Shown in pieces: positions 10,796-21,570 of a stretch of 64,000 nucleotides of DNA (positions within the stretch are counted from its first letter, which is position 1; each line of letters begins with the position of its first letter). This DNA is from Sphagnum compactum. Taxonomy: Eukaryota; Bryophyta; Sphagnopsida; Sphagnales. The notes beneath the pieces were generated by a model that was given only the letters and a program-made list of their open reading frames with translations, searched no databases and was not told the DNA's origin. The stretch spans positions 1,922,001-1,986,000 of the forward strand of contig OZ234493.1 of the NCBI GenBank assembly GCA_965153455.1. Direction: 5' to 3'. A program made the position numbers and the translations under genes.

Positions 10796-13700
10796 ATGAC
10801 TTCCTTCATGTCTGTTGTGATTGGCTTTTGCTTTCTCACTGCTATTTCTGTCGTGAGAATTCATGGCCTTTCTGCGCAGATTTCCTCCTCAGATGATGAT
10901 GCTGGGATCTTGCTTGGATTCAAGCAGCAAGTGACAGGGGATCCTCTCAAGGCACTGGCAGGTTGGGGACCTGATGCGGCAGCAGATCCTTGCAGTTGGA
11001 ATGGGGTGAATTGCACCAGCTCCAGAGTGACCGGCCTAACCCTCAACAGCTTTAACCTAATTGCCAATGCTTCAGCCATAGGTGAGCTCAGTCAGCTGGA
11101 AATGCTGAGTTTTTTGTCTCTGGCTGGCAACAATTTCTCAGGTGCACTTTCAGAGGCACTCAGTTTCAACAATGATGTTGGAATGAAGTGCAGTTATGAG
11201 TTTCTCGACCTCTCGGCAAATTCGTTATGTGGTCAAGTCACAGGGAATGCTGTTGGGAGCTGCAAGGTGCTCAAAAGCTTGAATCTTTCCAATAACCAAT
11301 TGACTGATGGGATCCCAGCAGGGGTGCTCGGAGGCTTGCAGTTGAACCTACTGGATTTGTCGCACAATAATCTTTCTGGAGCTATACCGGGTGATATTGT
11401 CGTGAATTGCAGCAATTTGGAATACCTAGATCTCTCTTACAATAATTTCTCACAAGGATTACCTGGGGGATTCAGTGCCTGCTCAAAGCTTGTATATGTG
11501 GACCTCTCTTGCAATTCGCTTGTTGGTGTGATTCCATTTGATTTCTCAGTGACCCTATTTTCCCACCTCAATCTTTCATACAACAAGTTCATGGGCAGCT
11601 TTCCCTCCTCTCTATTGAATTGCACACAATTGCAGGTCCTTTCTCTTGCGCACAATCAGTTTATTGGAGAAATCCCCAGTTATGTAGGCAGTTTGCAGCT
11701 TCTCCAGGATCTTGATCTGGGAGCAAACAATTTCTCTGGTCCATTCCCACATGCAGTTTTGAATTGTTCCAGCTTGATGTTTCTTGACCTGAGCTCAAAC
11801 CAGTTTAGTGGGATCATTCCTGCTGAGATATGCCCTGTTTCTTCACAACTCAAGTGGCTATGGCTTCAAGACAATGGCTTTTATGGGTCAATCCCACCAG
11901 AAGTTTCCAACTGTTCACAGTTGATCAGCCTTGACCTCAGCTTCAACAACATGAGTGGGATGATCCCCAGTGACCTCCAGAAGCTTACCAACCTTGAGTC
12001 CTTGGTGCTCTGGTTCAATAATTTTGAAGGTCAAATTCCTGTTGAGCTTGCAAACTTGACTAACCTTCAAAATCTGATCCTCAACAACAATAACCTGCAA
12101 GGTACAACTTTGTCCCACTTCATTACTCACTTTTCTTTCGTCTTTTGTAAAAGATTCAATGTGCTCACAGTTTGTGCTCCCTACTACCCATCTTTTCTGC
12201 ACATCCTTTGAAGCTCCCAGAAATTGATTGAAGTCCAATCTGTAAAAACCCTGCTGTAGCCCAGAGCAAAACATGAAGATCTCAATTGTGATCTAATCAA
12301 GCTCAGGGGAAATGTACACACGCCATAGTCCATCACCCAGAACAACCTCTGATTAGAGAGAGAGAGAGAGAGAGAGAGAGTAGTAGATTGTATGGTCTTT
12401 GATTTGCAATAGGGTTTTATTCCTCATAGGGGAACTTTCATGTCTGTAGAATCAAAAGATCAAGTAGCTCTTTTCTTCCAAATCTCATAGATTTGCTGGT
12501 GGGTGTGGGCAAGAGTTGCAGGAAGTATACCAGCAGAGCTTTCAAACTGCAGTATGCTACAGTGGCTGTCACTGTCTGATAACAACTTGACTGGCACAAT
12601 ACCACCAAGTCTTTTTAACCTTCCAAGACTTGGGGTTCTGCAGCTGGGCAACAACAAGCTGACAGGTGTCATACCTCCTGAGATTAAAAACAGCATGAAT
12701 CTGTTCTGGCTAGACTTGTGCTTAAATAATCTGAATGGCACTATCCCATCACAATTAGGACGAACATCCCATTCTGCTAACGGAATCCTAGACAACTGCG
12801 AGATGGCTTTTATGACATTTCTGGATGCATCTTGCAAAGGCATTGGGGGGTTGATGGATACAGCAGGAATACGCCTCTCAGATTTAAGTGCAATACACAA
12901 TTGTCGTACTAGGTTGTACAACCTTGATAGACAGGAGTTGCAGAATGCTCCCACGCTTGTGTTCTTAGACCTCTCCCACAATGCTTTTGAAGGCTCGATT
13001 CCAAGTGACATTGGTGATTTTTATTCGCTTCTTATCCTCAACTTGGACCACAATAGCTTGTCAGGAGAGTTGCCAGGAAGCCTTGGTGAATGTGCAGAGC
13101 TCATGGCCCTCGACTTATCATCAAATGATTTCAGCGGTCCAATACCTGAGTCTTTCACAAACTTAACCTTGCTTCAGGACTTCAACATCTCAAACAACAA
13201 CCTCTCTGGAAAGGTTCCTGGTGGTCAGCTCCTTGACTGGCCACCATCAGTTTATGCCAACAACCCAGGGTTGTGTGGTTTGCCACTCCCGAATCTGTGT
13301 GTGTCAAGATCCCTCAATCAGACTGCACCCTCAAAATTGTCCTGGAGGGGGGGCCGGGCAGATCATGTTGTGATGGTGCTCTTTATTTCATTGGGGGTTA
13401 TACTTGTGCTTCTCTGGACCTTGTGGCTGCGACGTAAGTCTTTGAAATATTGCCTCAAAGCTCGAACTGAAGAAATCACCTCCTCTTCAGTCAGGGCCTT
13501 GAAGAATGAAGACCAGGCGATTAGTGTTGCCACCTTTGACTTTGGGTTGCAGGAAGGCCTCAAGGAGCTCACATTCGGTGACCTTCTTGAGGCCACCAAC
13601 AACTTCAGCTCAGAATGCATCCTTGGGTCTGGTGGCTTTGGGGAGGTCTATAAAGCAAAGCTGAGAGATGGGTCTTTAGTGGCAGTAAAGAAGCTCATCT

Positions 13701-14497
13701 ATCTCACAAACCAAGGCGAACGAGGTTTTCATTCAGAGATGGAGACGCTCGGCAATGTAAAGCATAAAAACTTAGTCCAATTGCTTGGCTATTGCATTAC
13801 ATCAGAAGACAGGATTCTAATATACGAGTTCATGCCACATGGAAGCCTAGAACGAATGTTGCATGGGGAATGTCAAATACCACAGGAGTTATGTTCAGGA
13901 GCGCAGCAAAGTTTGTCATGGGCAGCTAGGAAAGTAATAGCAGTCGGAGCAGCACGAGGGCTAGCATATTTACATCATGGATGTGATCCACACATCATCC
14001 ACCGTGACTTTAAGTCAGCCAATGTGCTGTTGGATGCAGATTTTGAGGCCCGAGTTTGTGACTTCGGAATGGCGAGGTTTATTAGTTCATGTGAGACACA
14101 TCTAAGTGTGAGCACTTTAGCAGGGACACCAGGGTATGTACCTCCAGAGTATTACCAAAGCTTCCGGTGCTCCCGACAAGGTGATGTGTACAGTTATGGG
14201 GTTGTGTTGCTTGAGCTTATAACTGGCCGATGCCCAACTGACAAAGATGAATTTGGAGACTCCAATCTAGTTGGGTGGACAAAGCTGAAGCTCCATGATG
14301 AAGCAGCACTCAATGAAATTTTTGACCCGACACTGCAACACAATAGTGCAGGCAAGTGCAACAACAATGCTGAACTTGTGCAGTATTTGAGGATTGCCTG
14401 TGATTGTCTTGAAGATAATCCTGCCAATCGCCCTACTATGCTTCAGGTTGTTGCAACCCTAAAAGAGATTTCGTTAGACTGTTGTGATTTCCAGTAG
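10796..14497 (+). CDS. BRI1-like LRR receptor kinase with island domain (two exons)
   Basis: A predicted plasma-membrane receptor serine/threonine kinase of the brassinosteroid-receptor (BRI1/BRL, LRR-X) family, 1093 aa. Exons are 10796-12101 and 12522-14497; the 420-bp GT-AG phase-1 intron restores an unbroken LRR across the junction. Domains: signal peptide about 1-25; LRR N-terminal cap with CSWNGVNC near residue 70; about 20 LRRs; a BRI1-type island at about 515-579 with the spaced C..G.GGL....GIR...L pattern; final LRRs and the NNPGLCG.PLP cap; a membrane span at about 718-738; and a kinase with GSGGFGEV (804-811), Lys825, HRD (Asp931), DFG (949-951) and GTPGYVPPEYYQSFRCS. The catalytic loop reads HRDFK, where Arabidopsis BRI1 has HRDMK. 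The start is the second of two overlapping ATGs because only it opens the signal peptide. Family and kinase competence are well supported; steroid binding is inferred only from the island. PSKR/EMS1 relatives are less likely because of the island position. Confidence 0.93.
12102..12521 (+). other. Intron of the BRI1-like gene
   Basis: The donor is CAAG|GTACAA and the acceptor TTGCAG|GAAG. The frame of exon 1 reads on for about 36 non-LRR codons before a stop at 12,211, which argues for splicing. It contains an (AG)n run at 12,354-12,380. Arabidopsis BRI1 has no intron in its coding region, so the position is potentially lineage-informative. Confidence 0.85.
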
Positions 14498-17400
14498 CTT
14501 GTGTACAGATTCAAATTTCCTGTCACTGAGGTATGCTGCTCTATTTCCAATCAAAATACCCATAACCTGTAATCATTATAACTTTTACCCTATAGAGAAC
14601 TGGGTGGTTCTGCCCCCAGGAAGGGTCATCTCCTTATACCAGTCACAGAGACTGTCAGAGATGCTGGAGCTAGTCTCAGGCTCTGGGCTAATTTGCACAG
14701 GCATTAAACTCAAACTTGGGAAGATAAAAACTAAACTTCCCTTTTCATTAAGCACTTACAATTGTAGATTAGAACACTGCCAGATGCCCAGATGTGGGCA
14801 CATTTCATTGGTTATAGTGTAGTATACCCATACTTAGTGTCTTTGTACATTATCTATTTTGTTAAGTGCTCATATACACTCCTTTTGTAACAGTCCTCTG
14901 TAGAGATACAGATGTAAAACCAAAGGATCTCTTTCATTGCCTTAAGAGGCTAGTAGATGATCATGGTAAAAGATACAAGGGCTTCACTGCATGTGAAAAA
15001 TTCCAGATCATACATACTTGCTGAGTGTGTTTTTGTAATTGTATCTTTCAACATGCTGTGATAAGGAACTTTCACAATACCTGGGGCAAACTTGTGATTC
15101 TGTGAAAGTTAGTTGTTTTTTCCAAGATATAGAAACTTAGCTCCAAAAAGGTCCTTGGATTACATACAATCACATACACTGTCTTTAGCTTGTCTTTTGG
15201 AGGATTTTGCAGACTTTGAGTGTTCAAACCGTAGATGAAACGTTGAGTCTGTTCCCAGCAAGCATGCAGTAGGATCTTGGAGTGGTGACAAGATCAGTAT
15301 GATGGTAGTAATATAAGTGCTGTGTATAAACCAAGATGCAACACTTGCATGAGCTGCAAATCCTGAAGTCTTCATTGAAAAGGCAATGCCCTAGGTTCCT
15401 TGAATTATGGATGCTTTCATAAACCTCAAGATGCTCACATGTTGCACCCTGAACATTTGATCCAACTTAACCTATTGCTTCAGAATCTACCCATTTGATC
15501 ACATTCATCAACACGCTCTTTGATGTAACCTCCAAACTAAGTCCCAACTTAAATGGATATATATATATATATATGAGGAATAAAAAATATGTTGATCCTT
15601 TTGCATCATTTCAAATGTCAAGTGAGGATTGTAAAAGATCTGCATGGAGTAACCAAAACATGTTTTGGTCGAAGAGGAATGAGGACCCAATGCATATTAA
15701 TTGATCACGAGAAGAACTGCCGGTTATACTTGTCATTTCTAATAACCAGCCGGCACTGGTAGATATATCTCCATCTGTTGGGGAGCCCACACATGAAATC
15801 CCCAGAGTACAAAATACATGCTCAAAATACAAAGTAAAACCCCCTTTATAATCACGCCATTGGCGACCACTTTTGTTTTGTGAGACTAACGAATTGTGAT
15901 TTAAACATGTATAGTCAGTCACATTCCATATAAACCCTTACAAGATTATGAGTTATATGCCAACAAATCTTGTATCAGAAAAGAAGAATGTGGCAGTTTC
16001 TACACCATGTAAAGCCCTTGGGGGGTGAGCTTTACTAGAGACAAGCCTCTGCTCAGCTCCAATAAAACCTGCCCTATGAGCTTTACTCTACACAGTAAGG
16101 TGGAAAGTTTTTAGTGTGAGTGGAGGGCACCTTACCTTTGTTAAAATCTTTGCCTAAACAACAACAACGGATGGCACCTTCTTTAATATGCGCAAGGTAG
16201 GCCTCCTCTCCTTCTCAAACAAAATAACAGATATGCTATATATTCCTAGAACAGCCCCATTTTGTGGTCCTTACCCTACTACACATAAAAAATTCAATGG
16301 TTTCTTAATGAATTGTTAGCATCTCGAAAGCAAGAAGGGACCAAATTGGAGGTGTTCTCTGATACATATTTGTAGTAAAGCTTGAATTATTTTTAGCCTT
16401 TCCTTCCCTTTCTTTTTTCTCCTTTTTTTTTGTTGTTGTTTTGACAGTACCCACAAGCCTTACAATAAGTGGGCTATCATGGTGTTTCCAAATTGTTACT
16501 TGGAGTATAAGGCGTGTGGGCAAAAATTGATACCATTTTTGTCGGGCGTAAAAGTGGTGTTAATAGGATGGTTTATTGTATGGTTTCTCACGTCATCCAT
16601 GTGGCACCCATCACATGCACCTACTCCTTGAATCACATAGGTAGTAGTCATCTTCGACATATTTATTTTCCTTTTTCTTTCAAAAAGTCAGGTATTTTGG
16701 GGTTGTGAGTGGGTTGCTAAGAAGATGAGTGTAGTTCCTTGGCAACTTCTTCACATGTTTGTTGAATAATTAATTAATTAATTAATTAATTATTCATTTT
16801 GATGAATATAATGTTCCCGATGATGATTCGTTATTTTTCTTTGAATTTATTTTTTTAAATCAACATTTTTGAAAAAACATAAATAGTGTCAAACCTGCCA
16901 AGGTCTTACGGTAATGAAACCAAGCAAAACAAGCAAAACCAGGTGTGAGTGCAATGTGTCAAGAAAGGGTTCACAGTTAGAACAACAAAATCCCCCAATC
17001 AAATCTGTCCTCCCCCAACATTAAAAAAAAAACTGACATAATTTAATTCATAAGTAGTCTTCTCAACTTTGATATAGAAGATTGGCGATCATTACGGTAT
17101 AGAAAGTTCATGAAACAATTGATGAGACCATCTATGGAAATCAAATGGGAGTTGTCTCAATGATGATCTATTTTTAATGCTGAAGACATCATGTGGATCT
17201 TTTTTGTACAAGCATCAAACCAACTTCATCTTCAAGGTTTAAAAACACCAAAGTTAATTATAGACATCTTTGATTTTGAAGATTGTAAGCCTGTTGTTAT
17301 TCCACCCATGATGTACACAACATACAAATATTGAAACAAGCCTAGCATATAAAAGTTGTTGATGAAAGGAAATAGGTTAAGTTGAATTCATTTGTCATCC

Positions 17401-17867
17401 TATGTGTATTTTGCAAGTTATGGTGACTCATTTTTCGCACATGAGAAGTTTAATTTCACCAAATTTTAACACTAAATAAAAATATGTTTTACTCTTTCCA
17501 TCTTCTTCCCATCATCTTTTAGTCACCTAATTTTATTTTTCTGAAAAAATGGTTTCAATTCCCTTATAGAAGTATATAGTAGTGAATTGACAAGATTACA
17601 AAAATTGTTATGATTTATTCTCCAAAAGGAATTCGTAAGTTTTGTAATTTTGGGGCTTTTCAAAGTCAAAACATTTTACTAATATTGTTTTTGCTCATGA
17701 CACCTTAAATAATTAGTGTAATCAGTTAATCATCCATACCGAATTTGAAGAAAATATCTTTATAAGTGATTCACAAAAATGAAAGTTATAAGTCCATTTA
17801 CAAGCTCCATATGTGTTGTAATAGAAGATGTGACATTTAGTACATAATTCATGTGGGGGTGAAAACA
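14498..17867. other. 3' region of the receptor gene and intergenic DNA
   Basis: The first few hundred bases are probably 3' UTR. Beyond that no gene is recognisable. Simple repeats include an (AT)n run near 15,557-15,573 and an (ATTA)n run near 16,766-16,794. Open frames present here are short and of no known family. Confidence 0.5.
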
Positions 17868-18317
17868 CACTACAAGAGGCACACTCGGTCACTTAAGGTG
17901 ACCATTTAGAAAGTAGTGGGTTTGCTTGTTAAAATAATGTGATAGACTAGAATTGAATATATATAAGAGGATGGATTGAAGAATCATAATTAAATGATAA
18001 TGACCAAAAATATTCATAACCAAAATAAAAATCAAATTATACTATGATGTGAAGGTGCACATATTGTTATTATTCATGATTATGTCATCAAGGCATTTCA
18101 AGTCCTTCAAAAAAAAGGTTAAGTAGTGAAAACATGAATTATATCACTTTCAAAATGTTTTTGAGTACTATATTCATTTCAAATGGTTTTGCACATGTTA
18201 CAATAATATATTTAAAATTTTCCACATGAACACAAACTAAAGACTTACAACATTCATTAATATTATTTTTGACATTAAAACATGGAAAACTAAACATCGG
18301 TTACATTTGTTGTAGTG
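17868..18317. mobile_element. Possible miniature CACTA-type element
   Basis: 450 bp bounded by CACTACAAGA at the left and, in inverted orientation, CACTACAACA at the right (TTGTTGTAGTG on the plus strand). CACTACAA ends are typical of plant CACTA (En/Spm) transposons and their deletion derivatives. The interior is AT-rich with no coding capacity. The three-base flanks (ACA left, TGT right) are not a direct duplication, which weakens the call; the terminal match is only about nine of ten bases. Confidence 0.35.
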
Positions 18318-18570
18318 TGTGTTAATGTGATTGCACCATGTGATTCATACAAACAATTTGATAGTGATTCAATAGGGTATAACAATATAAGATTATTCTT
18401 TTTTAAATATATACCAAATGTGAAAAGAAATTCATTTATTTCTCCCTCCCTCTCTCTCTCATATATTAGAACCTATGACAGTTTAGAAAAACTTTATGTC
18501 TCATTTCTCAGTATTGGGAACAACAATATTTCTCCCATTATTTTGAGGCTCCCTTGGCATTTGTTGGGTT
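18318..18570. other. AT-rich spacer, no gene seen
   Basis: Short AT-rich stretch with a CCTCTCTCTC run near 18,445. A frame running through it into the adjacent repeat has no protein character. Confidence 0.5.
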
Positions 18571-18885
18571 TGCCTACCAAGGCAAGGATATTGTGTTCAG
18601 ATTCATTATAGAGTATAGTAACTTAAGGGATTTTGGTCCCTAGGTAATAATAGGTCTATATGTATATGAGGATTTTTGAAAGATGGTATATTTTGGCTTG
18701 TGTTGAAACTTGAGATTAGTTATAGAGTTACGATATCTTGAAGGATTTTGATTTCTTGTTGAGGATGTTTTTGAAGATTATATTTTTGCATGGTGAAATA
18801 TTTAAATTTTTATTATTCTTCTTTTGCCATAAGATACTATTCAATGTAAATGGCAAGGGCACAGTGTGACACACCCCTTGTTTTC
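18571..18885 (+). repeat. Dispersed repeat, copy 2
   Basis: The reverse complement of this segment matches 4363-4715. It starts with the TGCCTACCAAGGCAAGG hairpin and ends near GTGTGACACACCCC. It abuts the inner end of the right inverted-duplication arm, whereas copy 1 lies outside the outer end of the left arm. The two repeats are therefore not arranged as one simple mirror image. Confidence 0.7.
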
Positions 18886-18894
18886 AAAGGAAAA

Positions 18895-21570
18895 CTTGTT
18901 ACTTTCTTGGGTACTTTGTGTTAGAACACATATCCTGTTCATGTAGTACATATAACTATGTATGTGAAAAGTTATGTTTCAACAACTGATGTTAATCTGT
19001 GCAAAGACTGATACAAGTTTTCAGCTCCCATATGTATACATACCATGGTATCAAAAAACATACATTCGTGATATGGCCCATTGCTGCCCTCCACATACAA
19101 TAACACATATCAAATGATCTCCATGTATCAATAACAGATATCAAATAGAGTTGCCAACAATAAGTGTTACCACATGGATATGATGGTCCATGCTAGCCTA
19201 CTTGGGTTTACGTGCAAAGCTTGTTAGCAAGAGCAATAAGACTTCATGTCATGCCATGTACAGGAAAAACCCAAGCAAAAGAAGGAGAAGCAAATCCATG
19301 CGTCAAAGGAACTAGTGCAGTGAGAATCTATACAGAGAAGACTTGAACCTTCCCATTTCTGTTATAGAAAAAGGTGATAGTGCTCGTTTGCCTGAAACTG
19401 AAATTGTTATCTTTGTTTGGTGAGCTTAAAGCTTCCAGATTGTGTCCAAATCTAAATAGCTTTGTCCACTTGCCATAGCCCTACACATAAAACCAAAACA
19501 TGAGTCATGAGATTTTATCTTCGTTTTCGTTGTTGAAAAATACACTAGTTGTAAATCAAAATCAAATTCTTATGAAAAGATAGTAAACAAAGAAAAATGA
19601 AATTTATGCATGTGCAAGGGGTGTGTTATGGTCATTCTCCCACAAACAATTGAAGCTTATAACAAAATGGGATATTTCGCCTCCCCTTGCCATGGAAGAA
19701 TATGGTTTACAAAGAATGAGGGTATTATACTTACTAATAAGGCAATACCATGATGAAAGAATGTACAATATGACAATAGGTCAAGCTTGCCTAATACAAG
19801 TTGCTAATGAAAACTCAAAATTGCAATGCTAGAAATTGCAAGATGACCATGATGCCACCATCTATACCTGCAAAAGAATTTAATGAATAAGAGCATCATG
19901 GGAACTCGCCTTAAAAACCCCACTAGCAATACCACAACAAGAAAAGGAAATGCAAAAATAACAAAAAGGGTGGAGAAAGAATTCACTTGAAACAAGTTTG
20001 CTTTTGGCTTTCAGACCAAGCAAAGAATTACAAGATGACAATAACATCATTGATTTCACTTGTAAAAAACCTAGGCAAAAGGGGAACCATAATGATAGGG
20101 ATTATACAAGATATCATTCTTCCAGACCTAATTCTCTCTCCTTTCTTACCTACCTCTTTCTTTCCTCCTACTTATAGGTTGTAAATCCAAGGGTTCAAGT
20201 TCAAATGCTTGTGATTTGGACTTGAGTTGATACCCTTTTTTTTCTTTTTTTCTGTTGGAACTAACACAAGAACCAAATGATGGAACTTTTTTTTATACAT
20301 TTGGAACTGAAATTAAAACCATGAAAAAAAACCTTAAACACAAGGTCATGTTTTCAAAAAAAAAGAGAAAAAGTTGTTAAACAGGCTAAACATTATAATT
20401 AAATAATGTTTTAAAATAATTGTTAAACTTTATAGTTATATAAACACTTGTACTACTTTGTGCCCTTACAATCTCTAGCATTGGAAAATGTGTATTATGA
20501 ACATGAAAACATACAGAATTTTTGAACCATGCCTAGATGTTCTTAAATTATTATTTTTTAAATGTTAAAACTAACATTGAAAGGTATAAAAATTGGAAGA
20601 ACCAAGCTCAAACCTTAGCCTAAAAAACCTCCAAATAAATTTAAAATGTCAAAACCAAGACCAGAGGTTCTCTTCCAAGGAAAGAATCACACAAGACTAT
20701 AGCAAGCTTGATTATTTATGGTATTCGGCACCTTTTATTTCACTATAGGCTATAGCATGTTGTCCCACAAATAACTATGGGGTGGAAATAATATGTTTTG
20801 ACATTAGGATTCAAACATGAATGTTATTAGGATAAATGGGTCAATGAGCTTTATCCATTTAAGCTTGACCAATTGCAATTAAAAGTGAAATAACCCTAAT
20901 TTGTAATGTGATGCTAATAATAGTTGGTGACCAATGTTGTTGATCCTTTCACTTGGTGAGGTAGCAAAGTCAAGGGGACCAAAAGTAGCACACAAGAGTG
21001 TCATTGGACTCCAGAAGTTGGGGTTCTAGTTGATTAGGGTTTAGAGTCTAGTTTGTTTTTGGGTTCTAGTTTCTTAGTAGGCTCAAAAGTCGTGTTTGTT
21101 TTGCTTGCACTTGGCATTGCCCCCAAAAAAAAAACACACACACAAACAAAATGGTGATGTCAGTAGCTTGGCTGGAAAGGTTAATGCATACTTAATATGG
21201 ATGGGCAATAAGGCATCCGGGCCCAAGAAGCCCAGTGCACACATGCAGACCCAAAGTTCAGGAACCCCCTCCCCCCCCCCTTGAGAAGCACGCAGGGTCA
21301 TGACTTTGTCAATGTGGTGCCCCCCCGCCCCCTTTCATAGCTCACAATATACCTTAGCTACAACTCATCTTCGACACTAGGTAATTAATTCTTAAGAGAG
21401 CCCATCAAAAGGGGGAAAAAAAAACAACAACTAATCAAAAAAATTCTAGAAAAATAAACCCTAATTCAAAACACAAAGATAACTTTGAAACTTAATAATA
21501 GACTTAGTTTAACTTGAAGTAGGTTGGGATTCCCATGTTCTTTTTACTTTTCTGGTTAAATTAATTTCAA
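18895..21570 (-). repeat. Right arm of a large inverted duplication
   Basis: About 2.68 kb, reverse complement of 5064-7689. It begins CTTGTTACTTTCTT and ends TTAATTTCAA. Relative to the left arm it has an extra segment of about 65 bp near 19,383-19,450, small indels and scattered substitutions. No conserved coding sequence is present in either arm. Confidence 0.85.

Noticed and set aside
12102-12211. Continuation of the receptor frame to a stop at 12,211, giving a truncated 471-aa protein
   Set aside because: The extra codons have no LRR pattern, start at a good GT donor, and the second exon resumes the LRR in phase. Intron retention could still yield a minor form.
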